Source: Leptolyngbya sp. CCY15150 (GTDB lineage: Bacteria > Cyanobacteriota > Cyanobacteriia > RECH01). Taken from it: DNA of 64,000 nucleotides. Location: the NCBI RefSeq assembly GCF_016888135.1, contig NZ_JACSWB010000157.1:62001-126000 (forward strand), given 5' to 3'. This document shows, piece by piece, positions 34,986-44,055 of the stretch. Under the pieces are notes generated by a model. The model did not search any database and was not told the origin of the DNA. It saw only the letters and a list, made by a program, of their open reading frames with translations. Position 1 is the first letter of the stretch. Each line of letters starts with the position of its first letter. The translations under genes and the position numbers were made by a program.

Positions 34986-35678
34986 GTGTATTTACTCATT
35001 CCGGCCGCCGGATCAGGGCGGCGCATGGGCAGCGATCGCAACAAATTACTCCTACCGCTCTTGGGAGACCCAATTCTTGCTTGGACTCTGAAGGCCGCTG
35101 TTGCCGCTCGCTCTATTCACTGGATTGGCATTATTGGTCAACCCCATGATTGGCAAGAGTTTAAGGCGATCGCCACCCGGCTCGACATCATCAAACTCGT
35201 CCATTTCATCCCCGGCGGCAGCACGCGCCAAGAGTCGGTCTACAACGGCCTCAAAGCTCTACCCGCGATCGCCGACCGCGTTCTCATCCACGATGGGGCC
35301 CGCTGCCTGGCCACCCCCGACCTGTTTGATCGCTGTGCAGAGGCCCTGCAAGTCCATGCCGGGCTAATTGCTGCCATCCCGGTCAAGGATACGATCAAGG
35401 TGGTTGACCCCGGCTCTCAGCTCATCCTCGACACACCCGATCGCCGCCAGCTCTGGGCCGCCCAAACACCCCAAGGTTTCCACGTGGATGACCTGAAAGC
35501 TTGCCATGCCGAGGGTCAGCGCAACGGCTGGGACGTCACCGATGATGCGGCACTCTTCGAGCAATGCGGACGAGCGGTGAAGATTGTCATGGGCGAAGAT
35601 ACGAACCTCAAAGTCACTACCCCGGTTGACTTGGCGATCGCCGAACTCATCCTCACCCAGCGCAGGAGTCAAGGCTAA
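34986..35678 (+). CDS. ispD: 2-C-methyl-D-erythritol 4-phosphate cytidylyltransferase
   Basis: This 230-residue enzyme attaches CMP to MEP in the non-mevalonate isoprenoid pathway, which feeds chlorophyll phytyl, carotenoids and quinones. The nucleotide loop is PAAGSGRRMGSDRNK, and HDGARC and the C-terminal TDDAALFEQCG block are conserved. The start must be the GTG at 34986, because an in-frame stop lies 12 nt upstream and no other start codon is available. Full length. Confidence 0.95.
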   Translation: MYLLIPAAGSGRRMGSDRNKLLLPLLGDPILAWTLKAAVAARSIHWIGIIGQPHDWQEFKAIATRLDIIKLVHFIPGGSTRQESVYNGLKALPAIADRVLIHDGARCLATPDLFDRCAEALQVHAGLIAAIPVKDTIKVVDPGSQLILDTPDRRQLWAAQTPQGFHVDDLKACHAEGQRNGWDVTDDAALFEQCGRAVKIVMGEDTNLKVTTPVDLAIAELILTQRRSQG

Positions 35679-35891
35679 GCACCCTGATCTAATCGCTCAT
35701 CCGATCGCTCCATCAGGGTGCAGTAACCGGATCTAGCTACGCCAAGATCCGCCATGGGACGAAGCCATATGCTAACCATCGACAGTCCCTTGAGAGAGCG
35801 ATCGCCCCTAGCGTTAAGATTGATCATTAAGAACCGTATCATGGGGTGATTGCTAGCTAAGGGCGATCGCCCGCCGAGCTTGGAGAACACA

Positions 35892-36965
35892 ATGCCTGAA
35901 ACGCTTGATGCTCAGTCTGTTTTAGAGGTTTTGCGCCCCGTACAAGACCCCGAACTACAAAAGAGCCTGGTCGAACTCAACATGATCCGCAATGTTGCCA
36001 TCGACCAAGGACAGGTGAAATTTACCTTGGTGCTCACCACCCCCGCCTGCCCCCTCCGAGAATTTATCGTAGACGAATGCAAAGCCGCGATTAAAACCCT
36101 GCCCGGTGTGGAGACCATCGACGTAGACGTCACCGCTGAAACCCCCCAACAAAAATCCCTCCCCGATCGCCAAGGCATCGACGGCGTTCGCAACATCATC
36201 GCCGTCTCCAGTGGCAAAGGTGGCGTCGGGAAAAGTACCGTCGCTGTCAACATCGCTGCTGCCCTATCCGCTGCCGGAGCTACGGTCGGTCTCCTAGATG
36301 CTGATATCTATGGCCCCAATGCCCCGATCATGCTGGGTCTATCTGACGCTAAAGTGATGGTGCAGGCCAGCCCCCAGGGTGACGTCCTCGCGCCTGCGTT
36401 CAACCACGGCATCAAAGTCGCCTCCATGGGCTTCCTGATCGATCGCGATCAGCCCGTGGTGTGGCGCGGCCCCATGCTCAACGGCATCATCCGTCAATTC
36501 CTCTACCAAGTGCAGTGGGGCGAGTTGGACTACCTCATTGTTGATCTACCCCCTGGCACCGGCGATGCCCAGCTTACCCTGGCCCAAGCCGTTCCCATGG
36601 CCGGTGTCGTCATTGTCACCACCCCCCAATCCGTGGCCCTCAGCGATGCCCGGCGCGGTCTGAAAATGTTCCAACAGCTCAACGTGCCGGTGATTGGTAT
36701 CGTGGAAAACATGAGCTATTTCATTCCCCCTGACCTACCCGATCGCCAATATGACATCTTTGGCTCCGGTGGCGGCGAAAAAACGGCCCAAGAGCTAGGA
36801 GTGCCCCTACTGGGTTGTGTGCCCCTCGAACCTGCTGTTCGCGAAGGGGGCGATCGCGGCATTCCCATTGTGCTCGCAGCTCCTGAGTCCGCTTCCGCCA
36901 AGGCCTTGACCGCCATCACTCAACAGGTTGCCGCCCGAGTTTCTGTAGCTGCCCTGAGTGCCTAG
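35892..36965 (+). CDS. mrp: Mrp/NBP35-type iron-sulfur cluster carrier
   Basis: This 357-residue P-loop ATPase assembles or carries [4Fe-4S] clusters. The N-terminal DUF59/MIP18-like domain (VLRPVQDPELQKSLVELNMI) is followed by the deviant Walker A SGKGGVGKSTVA. A DLPPGTGD block and VENMSYF are typical. The usual C-terminal CxxC pair after VENMS is replaced by IPPDLPDRQYD, as in other cyanobacterial members I remember. The ATG at 35892 has GGAG 7 nt upstream and excludes the TTG start at 35850. Confidence 0.93.
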   Translation: MPETLDAQSVLEVLRPVQDPELQKSLVELNMIRNVAIDQGQVKFTLVLTTPACPLREFIVDECKAAIKTLPGVETIDVDVTAETPQQKSLPDRQGIDGVRNIIAVSSGKGGVGKSTVAVNIAAALSAAGATVGLLDADIYGPNAPIMLGLSDAKVMVQASPQGDVLAPAFNHGIKVASMGFLIDRDQPVVWRGPMLNGIIRQFLYQVQWGELDYLIVDLPPGTGDAQLTLAQAVPMAGVVIVTTPQSVALSDARRGLKMFQQLNVPVIGIVENMSYFIPPDLPDRQYDIFGSGGGEKTAQELGVPLLGCVPLEPAVREGGDRGIPIVLAAPESASAKALTAITQQVAARVSVAALSA

Positions 36966-37040
36966 CCTAGACCGTGAAGACTATTCTGAGCGATCAACAA
37001 CGCGATCGCTTCCCTGCTCCTCCCACGCTCTCAACCCTTT

Positions 37041-38300
37041 ATGACGTATAAATCCATCTCAAAGCGCTTCAGTCTACGAGGCATCGTCCAGCCTTGGCAG
37101 GACATGGACTGGCTGTTGCTGATGATTGTGACTAGCATGACCCTTTTTGCTGGGATCATCATCCGCAGCACCGAGTTGAGCGAAGGCTTAACAGACTGGT
37201 GGCAACATTGGGTGATTGGTGGAATTGGGTTACTGGTCGTTATGATCCTGGCCCGCTGGCGCTATGACAACCTCATCCAGTGGTACTGGCTGATCTATCT
37301 GATCACCAATATTTCCTTGTTAGCCGTGATGTTCATGGGTACCGAGGCCCTGGGTGCGCAGCGCTGGATTACCATCGGCGGCTTCAATATCCAGCCCTCC
37401 GAATTTGCCAAAATCGGAGCCATTATCACCTTGGCAGGCGTTCTGCATGAACGTACTGCCTCTACGCTGCCCATGATGATCAAGGCTCTGGCCGTGATCG
37501 CTGTTCCTTGGGGCATTGTGTTCATCCAGCCCGACCTCGGGACGTCCCTTGTCTTTGGAGCCATCACCCTGGGCATGCTCTACTGGGGCAATGCCAATCC
37601 AGGCTGGCTGGTGCTGCTCGTTTCTCCCCTAGCTGCCGCCATTCTGTTCAACATGTCCTTTCCAGTCTGGGTCATCTGGGTTGTGGCTATGGGTGTCATT
37701 GGCTGGCGTACCCTGCCTTGGGCTTTCTTTGGGGCATTGGGAGCCACCGTCGTCAACCTTGTCTCTGGTGGCTTGGGGCAGGTGCTCTGGGGATTGTTGA
37801 AAGATTATCAAAAAGATCGGCTCATCCTGTTTCTGGATCCCGATAAAGACCCCCTAGGCGGTGGCTATCACCTCATTCAATCGCGCATTGCCATTGGCTC
37901 TGGGCAGCTATGGGGACGTGGGTTGAACCAGGGAACCCAAACCCAGCTCAGCTTCATTCCAGAACAACACACCGACTTCATTTTCTCTGCCGTCGGTGAA
38001 GAACTCGGCTTTATTGGCTGCATGGTCATGCTGGTTGCCTTTTGGCTGATTTGCCTGCGATTGGTGATTATTGCTCAAAATGCCAAGGATAACTTCGGCT
38101 CCTTGATTGCCATTGGCGTCTTATCCATGCTCATTTTTCAGGTGCTCGTCAACGTGGGCATGACCATTGGTCTAGCGCCTGTCACCGGCATTCCGCTCCC
38201 GTGGGTTAGCTATGGGCGATCGGCGCTGCTGACGAACTTTATAGCTCTAGGCATCGTGGAATCCATTGCCAACTATCGCAGTCAGCGTCTACGATTTTGA
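37041..38300 (+). CDS. rodA: Rod-shape peptidoglycan polymerase RodA
   Basis: This 419-residue SEDS-family membrane protein polymerises lipid II during elongation. About ten hydrophobic segments are visible. Family blocks include GAQRWITIGGFNIQPSEFAK, FIQPDLGTSL, GRGLNQGTQTQLSFIPEQHTDFIF and the C-terminal GIPLPWVSYGRSAL. FtsW is the close alternative. The QPSEFAK and EQHTDFIFS motifs occur in both, but the length and absence of a long N-terminal extension fit RodA. The gene follows mrp by 75 nt. Confidence 0.88.
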   Translation: MTYKSISKRFSLRGIVQPWQDMDWLLLMIVTSMTLFAGIIIRSTELSEGLTDWWQHWVIGGIGLLVVMILARWRYDNLIQWYWLIYLITNISLLAVMFMGTEALGAQRWITIGGFNIQPSEFAKIGAIITLAGVLHERTASTLPMMIKALAVIAVPWGIVFIQPDLGTSLVFGAITLGMLYWGNANPGWLVLLVSPLAAAILFNMSFPVWVIWVVAMGVIGWRTLPWAFFGALGATVVNLVSGGLGQVLWGLLKDYQKDRLILFLDPDKDPLGGGYHLIQSRIAIGSGQLWGRGLNQGTQTQLSFIPEQHTDFIFSAVGEELGFIGCMVMLVAFWLICLRLVIIAQNAKDNFGSLIAIGVLSMLIFQVLVNVGMTIGLAPVTGIPLPWVSYGRSALLTNFIALGIVESIANYRSQRLRF

Positions 38301-38386
38301 CGAAGTGGGAGAAGGTAGCTATTGGCAAGCCTTTCGACGTCACTCATTTCGACGTCGCTCAATGCTCCAACCCTGATGAGACGAGG

Positions 38387-38517
38387 GTTGAGCGAAGTCG
38401 AAACCCGGCAATGTAGCTCAAACTCTTATAAGAAGAGAGTTGAGCGAAGTCAAAACCCGGCAATGTAGCTCAAACTCTTGCAAGACGAGGGTTGAGCGAC
38501 GTCGAAACTCGGCAACC
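38387..38517. repeat. 52-bp tandem repeat downstream of rodA
   Basis: Two and a half units start at 38387, 38439 and 38491. Each begins GTTGAGCGAAGTCGAAAC or a close variant and continues with CCGGCAATGTAGCTC. The last unit is truncated. A further palindromic part (CCAACCCT with AGGGTTG) lies just upstream. The GTTGAGCGAAGTCG core is known from dispersed repeats in several bacteria. There are no spacers between units, so this is not a CRISPR array. Confidence 0.8.
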
Positions 38518-38646
38518 TAGGTGCATTGCATTGAGTCTACCCACTGATCATGCTAGGAGCGATCCCATGTCTCCCAGCGATCGCTCTCGTCCTAGAATCG
38601 TCTACATTGAACTATGGAAACGCTAGCTTAAAGGTTTAGACACACC

Positions 38647-38838
38647 ATGATTTTCCCTGGATCAGCCGTTCGGGTCACCAATCTTGATGATACCTACTAT
38701 GGATTTCAAGGCTTAGTGCAGCGCATCAGCGATGGCAAAGCCGCTGTACTCTTTGAAGGTGGCAACTGGGACAAACTCGTAACGTTTACCCTGTCTGAGC
38801 TTGAAGCTGTGGACGCAACCGCCGGACGTAAGAAATAG
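38647..38838 (+). CDS. ndhS: NAD(P)H-quinone oxidoreductase subunit NdhS
   Basis: This 63-residue SH3-like protein forms the ferredoxin-docking site of photosynthetic NDH-1, supporting cyclic electron flow and respiration at the thylakoid. The sequence [20 protein letters not shown] and the block [19 protein letters not shown] match cyanobacterial NdhS from memory, and the length is right. It stands alone, as ndhS usually does in cyanobacteria. No strong Shine-Dalgarno sequence is seen. Confidence 0.88.
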   Translation: MIFPGSAVRVTNLDDTYYGFQGLVQRISDGKAAVLFEGGNWDKLVTFTLSELEAVDATAGRKK

Positions 38839-38980
38839 ACCGGTCTAGGTGAATTTAGGGGAATCGGCAAAAATCGCCAAATGTCTAGCCATTCAGTATG
38901 ATTGGGGTGGTCTGAGCGATCGCCCCCATGGCCCAAGGTAAGAGGCAAGAGGAGGCGATCGCCCCTCAACATTCCCCACC

Positions 38981-39643
38981 ATGCGACTGCCTCTCCCCCA
39001 ATTTGCCACCCAGCGCCGCACACCGGGTCACTTTGCAGAAGTGGTCGAAACGTCAACCACGCAATTCCTGGCCCAGTGCCTAGATCCGGATGACCTCAGC
39101 TTCCCCGCCATGCCACCTTTCGGTAGTTGGGTGAAAGCTATGGACGAAGAATCCGGCAACCAAATCTACGCCGTGGTCTACCATGCCACCACCAGCCCCA
39201 TCGACTCTGTCCATCGGGCTCGGGCCTTGGGGCTATCGCTGCAAGAACTACGAGAGCAGCAGCCCCAGATTTTTGCCATGCTCAAAACCGAGTTTAACGC
39301 TGCCTTAGTTGGCTTCCAACCGCCCCAGACCGCCAACGGCAAGCGCCCCGCCACCGTCACCTACCAATATCTACCGCCGCGCCCGCCGCAAGTTCACCAA
39401 GCGGTGTACTACTGCCAACCCGAGGAGATCATCAGCTTCACCGATCGCCTCGACTTTTTGCGATCGCTCCTCGACCTCAACAACACCCCCGTCGATGCCC
39501 TGATTGCCGCGTCCATCCGGCAGATTTATAGCGTCCGTCAAGCCGATCGCGACTGGCTGGTGCAGGTTGGCCGCACCCTGAGCATTTTGCTGAAAGACGA
39601 CTACGATCGCCTGCAGGTGATCCTCAGACAACTGCATCCCTAG
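38981..39643 (+). CDS. HAS-barrel-domain protein
   Basis: This 220-residue protein is conserved among cyanobacteria from memory. It has an N-terminal HAS-type beta barrel (about 8-75; HFAEVVETSTTQF and PPFGSWVKA) like that seen beside HerA/ATP synthase-like motors, a middle QYLPPRPPQVHQAVYYC block and a helical C-terminal part (RTLSILLKDDYDRL). No enzyme signature is seen. Its role is unknown. Confidence 0.72.
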   Translation: MRLPLPQFATQRRTPGHFAEVVETSTTQFLAQCLDPDDLSFPAMPPFGSWVKAMDEESGNQIYAVVYHATTSPIDSVHRARALGLSLQELREQQPQIFAMLKTEFNAALVGFQPPQTANGKRPATVTYQYLPPRPPQVHQAVYYCQPEEIISFTDRLDFLRSLLDLNNTPVDALIAASIRQIYSVRQADRDWLVQVGRTLSILLKDDYDRLQVILRQLHP

Positions 39644-39711
39644 CTGATATCCCCGCTAGCCTGAGCAAGGTTGAACTAGAGGTTGTGCTAAGCAAACCTA
39701 GACCCTCACCC

Positions 39712-39745
39712 CAAAGCCTTCTCCTAGGTCGGTAGAGGGGCTTTG
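39712..39745 (+). terminator. Weak hairpin after the HAS-barrel gene
   Basis: CAAAGCC (39712-39718) pairs with GGCTTTG (39739-39745) around a 20-nt loop. It lies about 70 nt after the stop codon. There is no T-run, so termination is uncertain. Confidence 0.3.
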
Positions 39746-39797
39746 AGAGAGTTGTACTTGCTCGTCTTGGTGGGACTCATAAGGGGAAACGATGGGG

Positions 39798-39836
39798 CAG
39801 TCCATCAGCCCAGTCCATCAGCCCAGTCCATCAGCC
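39798..39836. repeat. Three-copy 13-bp tandem repeat
   Basis: CAGTCCATCAGCC is repeated exactly three times in a row, then degenerates. It is intergenic, about 110 nt before the DUF4349 gene. Confidence 0.85.
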
Positions 39837-39948
39837 CAGCCCCTGGCCTAGGTTTCCATTTTTGTAACCTAACTCCATCTCTTCGGCAAACCAGCCAGAA
39901 TAGCTGTAGCTATTAACACCGATGGTTTACAAGCAGAGGATGAGAGTC

Positions 39949-40899
39949 ATGGTTTATTCAATTCAGCGGCAAGGGCGATCGCTCCTAGGTCTCATACTAG
40001 CTAGCGGTACCCTCATGGTCAGTTGTGCGGCAGCTCCCTCCAACGAGAGCCAGATGGCGGAGTCTGCAGCGCCCGCTAGTGGAGACATGGTGGCTCCCAG
40101 CAGCCCCGAGGCCGTTCCCGGTGCAGAGAACCAAGCCGGTGCCCCGTCCCTCGCCGCCGCTACCACCGTGCCGCGATCGCAGCCCCAATTGATCAAGCAG
40201 GCTGACCTGATCATCCAAGTCGAGTCCATCGATGATAGTCTGGCTACCGTCAATGCCATCGCCCGCCAATACCAAGGCGATCTCCTCTCCCTGAACACCA
40301 CACGCCCTCGGGATGAGCAACAGCCCCGCTCTGCTTCTCTAGAACTACGGGTGCCCCAAGCCCAACTGGATGGAGCGATCGCCGCCCTGTCTGAACTAGG
40401 TGACATTCAGCAGCAAAGCCTCTCCGCCCAAGACGTATCGGCACAACTGGTAGACTATGACGCTCGCTTGCGGAACCTGCGCAAGTCCGAGGAGCTTGTC
40501 CTCGGCATCATGGAGCGATCGGGCGATATGAACGACGTGCTCACCGTGGCTCGCGAACTGGATACCATTCGCGCCTCCATCGAACAAATTGACGCCCAGC
40601 TCAGCGCCCTGCGCAACCAGGTCAGCTATTCCACCATTCGCCTCACCCTGCAAACGGAAGGAGCGATCGCCTCGGGTGATCCATCCGCAGGCACGCAAAT
40701 TAGCCGCACCTGGCAGCAGGCCAAAGTTGCGGTCGGTGACCTGACTGTAGACCTTGTTCAGCTGATCATCTGGCTGCTGGTGTTCAGTCCCTACTGGCTA
40801 TCGGGAGTGGGCATGGTCTTCGCTGTCAAATATCTTCTGAGCAAATCTCTCAGACATGATCGCCCTGCTCCCGTAGCCGTGCCGCCTGCCCAAGAGTAG
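39949..40899 (+). CDS. DUF4349 lipoprotein
   Basis: This is an exported protein of about 316 residues. The N-terminal signal peptide ends in the lipobox LMVSC, so a lipid-anchored Cys is expected. A low-complexity Ala/Pro/Ser region follows (about 20-75). Residues 85-235 match the DUF4349 pattern, with a Gln/Leu coiled-coil segment in which one helix is IRASIEQIDAQLSALRNQ. A C-terminal hydrophobic segment near 265-290 is seen. The role in the envelope is unknown. The ATG at 39949 has GAGG 9 nt upstream. ATGs at 39922 and 39940 are weaker. Confidence 0.8.
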   Translation: MVYSIQRQGRSLLGLILASGTLMVSCAAAPSNESQMAESAAPASGDMVAPSSPEAVPGAENQAGAPSLAAATTVPRSQPQLIKQADLIIQVESIDDSLATVNAIARQYQGDLLSLNTTRPRDEQQPRSASLELRVPQAQLDGAIAALSELGDIQQQSLSAQDVSAQLVDYDARLRNLRKSEELVLGIMERSGDMNDVLTVARELDTIRASIEQIDAQLSALRNQVSYSTIRLTLQTEGAIASGDPSAGTQISRTWQQAKVAVGDLTVDLVQLIIWLLVFSPYWLSGVGMVFAVKYLLSKSLRHDRPAPVAVPPAQE

Positions 40900-40944
40900 G
40901 CCCCACCTGATCATCGATCCCCTCATCCATCCCTGCATCGATCC

Positions 40945-41004
40945 CTGGGAGAGCAATTCCTGGGAGAGCAATTCCTGGGAGAACAATTCCTGGGAGAGCA
41001 ATTC
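40945..41004. repeat. Four-copy 15-bp tandem repeat
   Basis: CTGGGAGAGCAATTC is repeated four times from 40945 to 41004, with one substitution in the third copy. It follows the DUF4349 stop codon and precedes a zinc-ribbon gene. It is intergenic. Confidence 0.9.
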
Positions 41005-41137
41005 CTGAAGGCCATCCCTGGGCTATACATCTCCAATGGACTCCAATGGATCTGTGGGACTAATGGATCTCTGGGAGCGTGTCTATCTTTGGGTAACCGC
41101 TAGGATAAAGACAGTTCTGCTGATACCAACCCAGCCC

Positions 41138-41491
41138 ATGCCAGACTGTCCCCACTGTCACCAGTCCGTTCCAGAGGAGGCGATCGCCTGCCCCTTCTGC
41201 CGTGCTCCCCTCAAGGCCTTTGGTCATCCTGGTATTCCGCTGTACCAATCCCCCAGCGGCTCTCTTTGCGCCACCTGCCTCTACCACGCCGACGATACCT
41301 GCACCTTCCCCCAGCGCCCCTATGCTGAAAGCTGCACCCTCTATACTTCCACGGAGCAGAGCCCAGAGGCGATCGCCTACCGGCCTAGCTGGGGTAATCG
41401 CTTCCGGGGTTGGATCGGTCAACGGGGCGGTTGGGTTTTGCTGGGGGCGATCGCCGCTATTAGCCTTGTGCTGGCCTTGGGTAACCGATAA
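41138..41491 (+). CDS. Zinc-ribbon membrane protein
   Basis: This is a protein of about 117 residues with an N-terminal zinc ribbon (CPHCHQSV and CPFCRAPL, 4 Cys), a second Cys group (LCATCLYH and CTFPQRPY, CTLYTS) and one C-terminal transmembrane segment (WVLLGAIAAISLVLAL). Longer frames begin at 41036. The ATG at 41138 gives the usual N-terminus that I associate with this cyanobacterial family. Function unknown. Confidence 0.68.
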   Translation: MPDCPHCHQSVPEEAIACPFCRAPLKAFGHPGIPLYQSPSGSLCATCLYHADDTCTFPQRPYAESCTLYTSTEQSPEAIAYRPSWGNRFRGWIGQRGGWVLLGAIAAISLVLALGNR

Positions 41492-41531
41492 TTCGCTACA
41501 ATCGTCTCGCTAACTTCGTGGCCTGTAACCC

Positions 41532-43103
41532 ATGACCGAGACGACGCTGCCAGTCTTCATTCAACAGATGCTCCAGCCCGGATTTTACCCCCATCCCGTG
41601 CAGGAACCCATCCAGCTCATCCAGACCCACGTGTCCTACGTGCTGCTGACTGGAGACTATGCCTACAAGGTGAAAAAGCCGGTGGACTTTGGGTTTCTCA
41701 ACTATGCCACCCTGGACAAGCGTCGTCACTTTTGCCAAGAAGAACTGCGGCTGAATCAACGCACCGCCGCTGAGCTTTACCTAGCGGTGCTGCCGATTGT
41801 CCAAGCGGGCGATCGCTTCCAGCTTGCTAGCCAGCCCAACCCGCCCACCGAGTCCATCATCGACTATGCCGTACAAATGCGGCAGTTTCCTCAAGACGCC
41901 CTGCTCACCGCCTGCTTTGATCGCGGCGAACTCACCGAGAGCCGTCTGCAAGCACTGGCCCAAGCGATCGCTGCCTTCCACCAAACCACCGTCACCAGCG
42001 ACTACATTCGCAGCTTTGGGGAGATTGCCAGCGTCCGCCAATCCATCGACGAAAACTACGACCAAACCGAACAGTACATCGGCGGCCCCCAAACCCAGCA
42101 GCAGTTTGACGAAACCCGCCACTACACCGATCGCTTCTTTGCTGAACGGCAAGACCTGTTTCAAGACCGGATGGAGAGCGATCGCATCCGAGAATGCCAC
42201 GGCGACCTACACCTGCGGAATATTTGCGACTGGCAAGGACGGCTTTGGCTGTTCGACTGCATTGAATTCAACGAACCCTTCCGCTTTGTCGATGTCATGT
42301 TCGACATTGCCTACATTGTCATGGACTTGCTGGCCCGAGAGCGCCCCGATCTCAGCACCTGTTTCTTAAATGCCTATGCAGAAGCCTCTGGCGATTGGGA
42401 CGGACTGCACATTCTTCCCCTCTACGTCAGCCGCCAGTCCTACGTTCGCGCCAAGGTGACCTCCTTCCTGCTCAACGATCCGGGTATCCCATCAGAAGAC
42501 AAGCAATCTATCTCTGAGACAGCCGCGCTCTACTATCGCCTGGCCTGGCAGCTCAGCCAACCCCGAACTGGCCGGTTGATCATCATGTCTGGGCTATCGG
42601 GATCGGGAAAAACCACCCTCGGACGAGCGATCGCCACCGCCCTAGAGGGTATCCACATTCGTTCCGACGCCGTGCGCAAACATCTGGGTGGCGTACCGCT
42701 CTACGAACGCGGTGGCGACGATCTCTATACCCCCGCCATGACCGCCCAAACCTACGATCGCCTCCTATCCCTGGGCATTAAGCTGGCCCAGGATGGCTAT
42801 ACCGTGATTCTAGACGCCAAGTACGATCGCCAAGACTATCGACAGGCAGCGATCGCCCAGGCCCAAGCCGCCCAACTGCCCCTGCACCTTGTCCACTGCG
42901 ACGCTCCCCTAGATCTGCTGGCAGCTCGCCTGCAAGCTCGCACCGGCGACATTGCCGATGCCAACGTGGATATCTTGCGCCAGCAAACCTTCCAGCCCTT
43001 CAGTAGCGACGAACAGCCCTATGTGATCTCCCTCGATGCGGCCCAATCCCCCGCCGACCTGCTTCAACAAACCCTTGCTACACTAAAGGCAACCGATCAC
43101 TAG
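41532..43103 (+). CDS. Aminoglycoside-phosphotransferase-like / AAA kinase fusion
   Basis: This 523-residue protein combines an N-terminal phosphotransferase-like domain (about 20-330, with CHGDLHLRNI and DCIEFNEPFRFVDVMFD) and a C-terminal P-loop kinase-like domain (about 345-520, with GLSGSGKTTLGRA). The combination is the COG2187/COG0645 arrangement. No substrate can be named, but a small-molecule kinase is likely. It is followed 7 nt later by a small membrane protein, so they may be co-transcribed. Confidence 0.85.
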   Translation: MTETTLPVFIQQMLQPGFYPHPVQEPIQLIQTHVSYVLLTGDYAYKVKKPVDFGFLNYATLDKRRHFCQEELRLNQRTAAELYLAVLPIVQAGDRFQLASQPNPPTESIIDYAVQMRQFPQDALLTACFDRGELTESRLQALAQAIAAFHQTTVTSDYIRSFGEIASVRQSIDENYDQTEQYIGGPQTQQQFDETRHYTDRFFAERQDLFQDRMESDRIRECHGDLHLRNICDWQGRLWLFDCIEFNEPFRFVDVMFDIAYIVMDLLARERPDLSTCFLNAYAEASGDWDGLHILPLYVSRQSYVRAKVTSFLLNDPGIPSEDKQSISETAALYYRLAWQLSQPRTGRLIIMSGLSGSGKTTLGRAIATALEGIHIRSDAVRKHLGGVPLYERGGDDLYTPAMTAQTYDRLLSLGIKLAQDGYTVILDAKYDRQDYRQAAIAQAQAAQLPLHLVHCDAPLDLLAARLQARTGDIADANVDILRQQTFQPFSSDEQPYVISLDAAQSPADLLQQTLATLKATDH

Positions 43104-43110
43104 CGACAGC

Positions 43111-43443
43111 ATGACCAGAACCGCTGTTAGTACAGGCATTAAATTTGCAATTGTATTCATTCTGGGATTTGGAATTTTAGGCTACAATCCGGTTTTAACC
43201 TTGCTTTTGGGGGTAATTGGTGGAGCAGCCGGGGGGCTGGCTGGCGCTTGGTGGCAGACCAAAGATACTCAACTCCCGCCCCCGGATAGCGATCACCTTT
43301 CTCCCCTGGCCCGGGCCCAGAAACGCCTATCCCAGTGGCGCAGGGAGCGTCGCCGTAATAATAAGGCATCCCGCTATCAGCGTCCGCCTCGGAAAAAACA
43401 TGCCTCTCCAAAATCGAACTACTCTAAACCAGGTTCTCGGTGA
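43111..43443 (+). CDS. Small basic membrane protein
   Basis: This is a 110-residue protein with two hydrophobic segments (about 10-48, AIVFILGFGILGY and LLGVIGGAAGGLAGAW) and a highly basic C-terminal half (SQWRRERRRNNKASRYQRPPRKK). It starts 7 nt after the phosphotransferase/kinase fusion gene, so the two are probably one operon. I recognise no family and no function can be proposed. Confidence 0.65.
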   Translation: MTRTAVSTGIKFAIVFILGFGILGYNPVLTLLLGVIGGAAGGLAGAWWQTKDTQLPPPDSDHLSPLARAQKRLSQWRRERRRNNKASRYQRPPRKKHASPKSNYSKPGSR

Positions 43444-44055
43444 GCAAGGTTCTTCCCGGATGGGCTGACGCATTGTTTTCCCGGTTGGGTGACCACAAGT
43501 CCTGAAATCCTTGCCTGGTAGGGTGCTTGAAGCCGTAATGCACCGCCTTGTGACGACTGGATGCGGAAGCCATGTTGCAGGTCATAGGCAGGCTACTAGT
43601 GAGAAATCAAGACCCTAGAGTATGGGGTTTTGAGACCATGAGTCAGAGATCGATTGGTATGTCCTTAGCAGCCGACTGGGAGAAGGGTTTGGGGTGAGGG
43701 GCTTCAAGGTGGGTTCGTCAACCAGGGTTCTCCCAGTCCCCAGCCGATCCTGAGCAAAATGCTCTGGCAACGGTGGGAAATGTAGTTTAGCAAACACATG
43801 CCTGTAGCTCTAGGGAGAGAGTATAGTAAGCTTACAGCATGGTCATATCCCCTAGGGGTAGCTGTATCGGTTCTGACCATGCGATTCTGACCATGCGATT
43901 CTGATCATTTGGTTCTAACCATGAAGGCGCGGGGTGCTTGTAGGCTTATAACCATCGCCGACCATGGATCTTAGAGCTAGCTGGATTGAGCAGACAAGTC
44001 CAGACCTTGCCCTATCACGCCCTAACTAGTATTAGCAACGTTTCGGAGGTTCTGA
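43444..44055. other. Gene-free region with short repeats
   Basis: About 610 nt contain no credible gene. They include a four-unit 14-bp tandem repeat near 43871. A Shine-Dalgarno (GGAGG at 44045-44049) for the following GTG start is at the end. No tRNA or terminator is evident. Confidence 0.5.
43871..43923. repeat. 14-bp tandem repeat, four degenerate units
   Basis: TTCTGACCATGCGA occurs twice exactly (43871-43884 and 43885-43898), then as TTCTGATCATTTGG and TTCTAACCATGAAG. The unit includes a CCATG core. Intergenic. Confidence 0.8.

Noticed and set aside
38387-38517. CRISPR-like array
   Set aside because: The repeat units abut each other with no unique spacers, and no cas gene is nearby.
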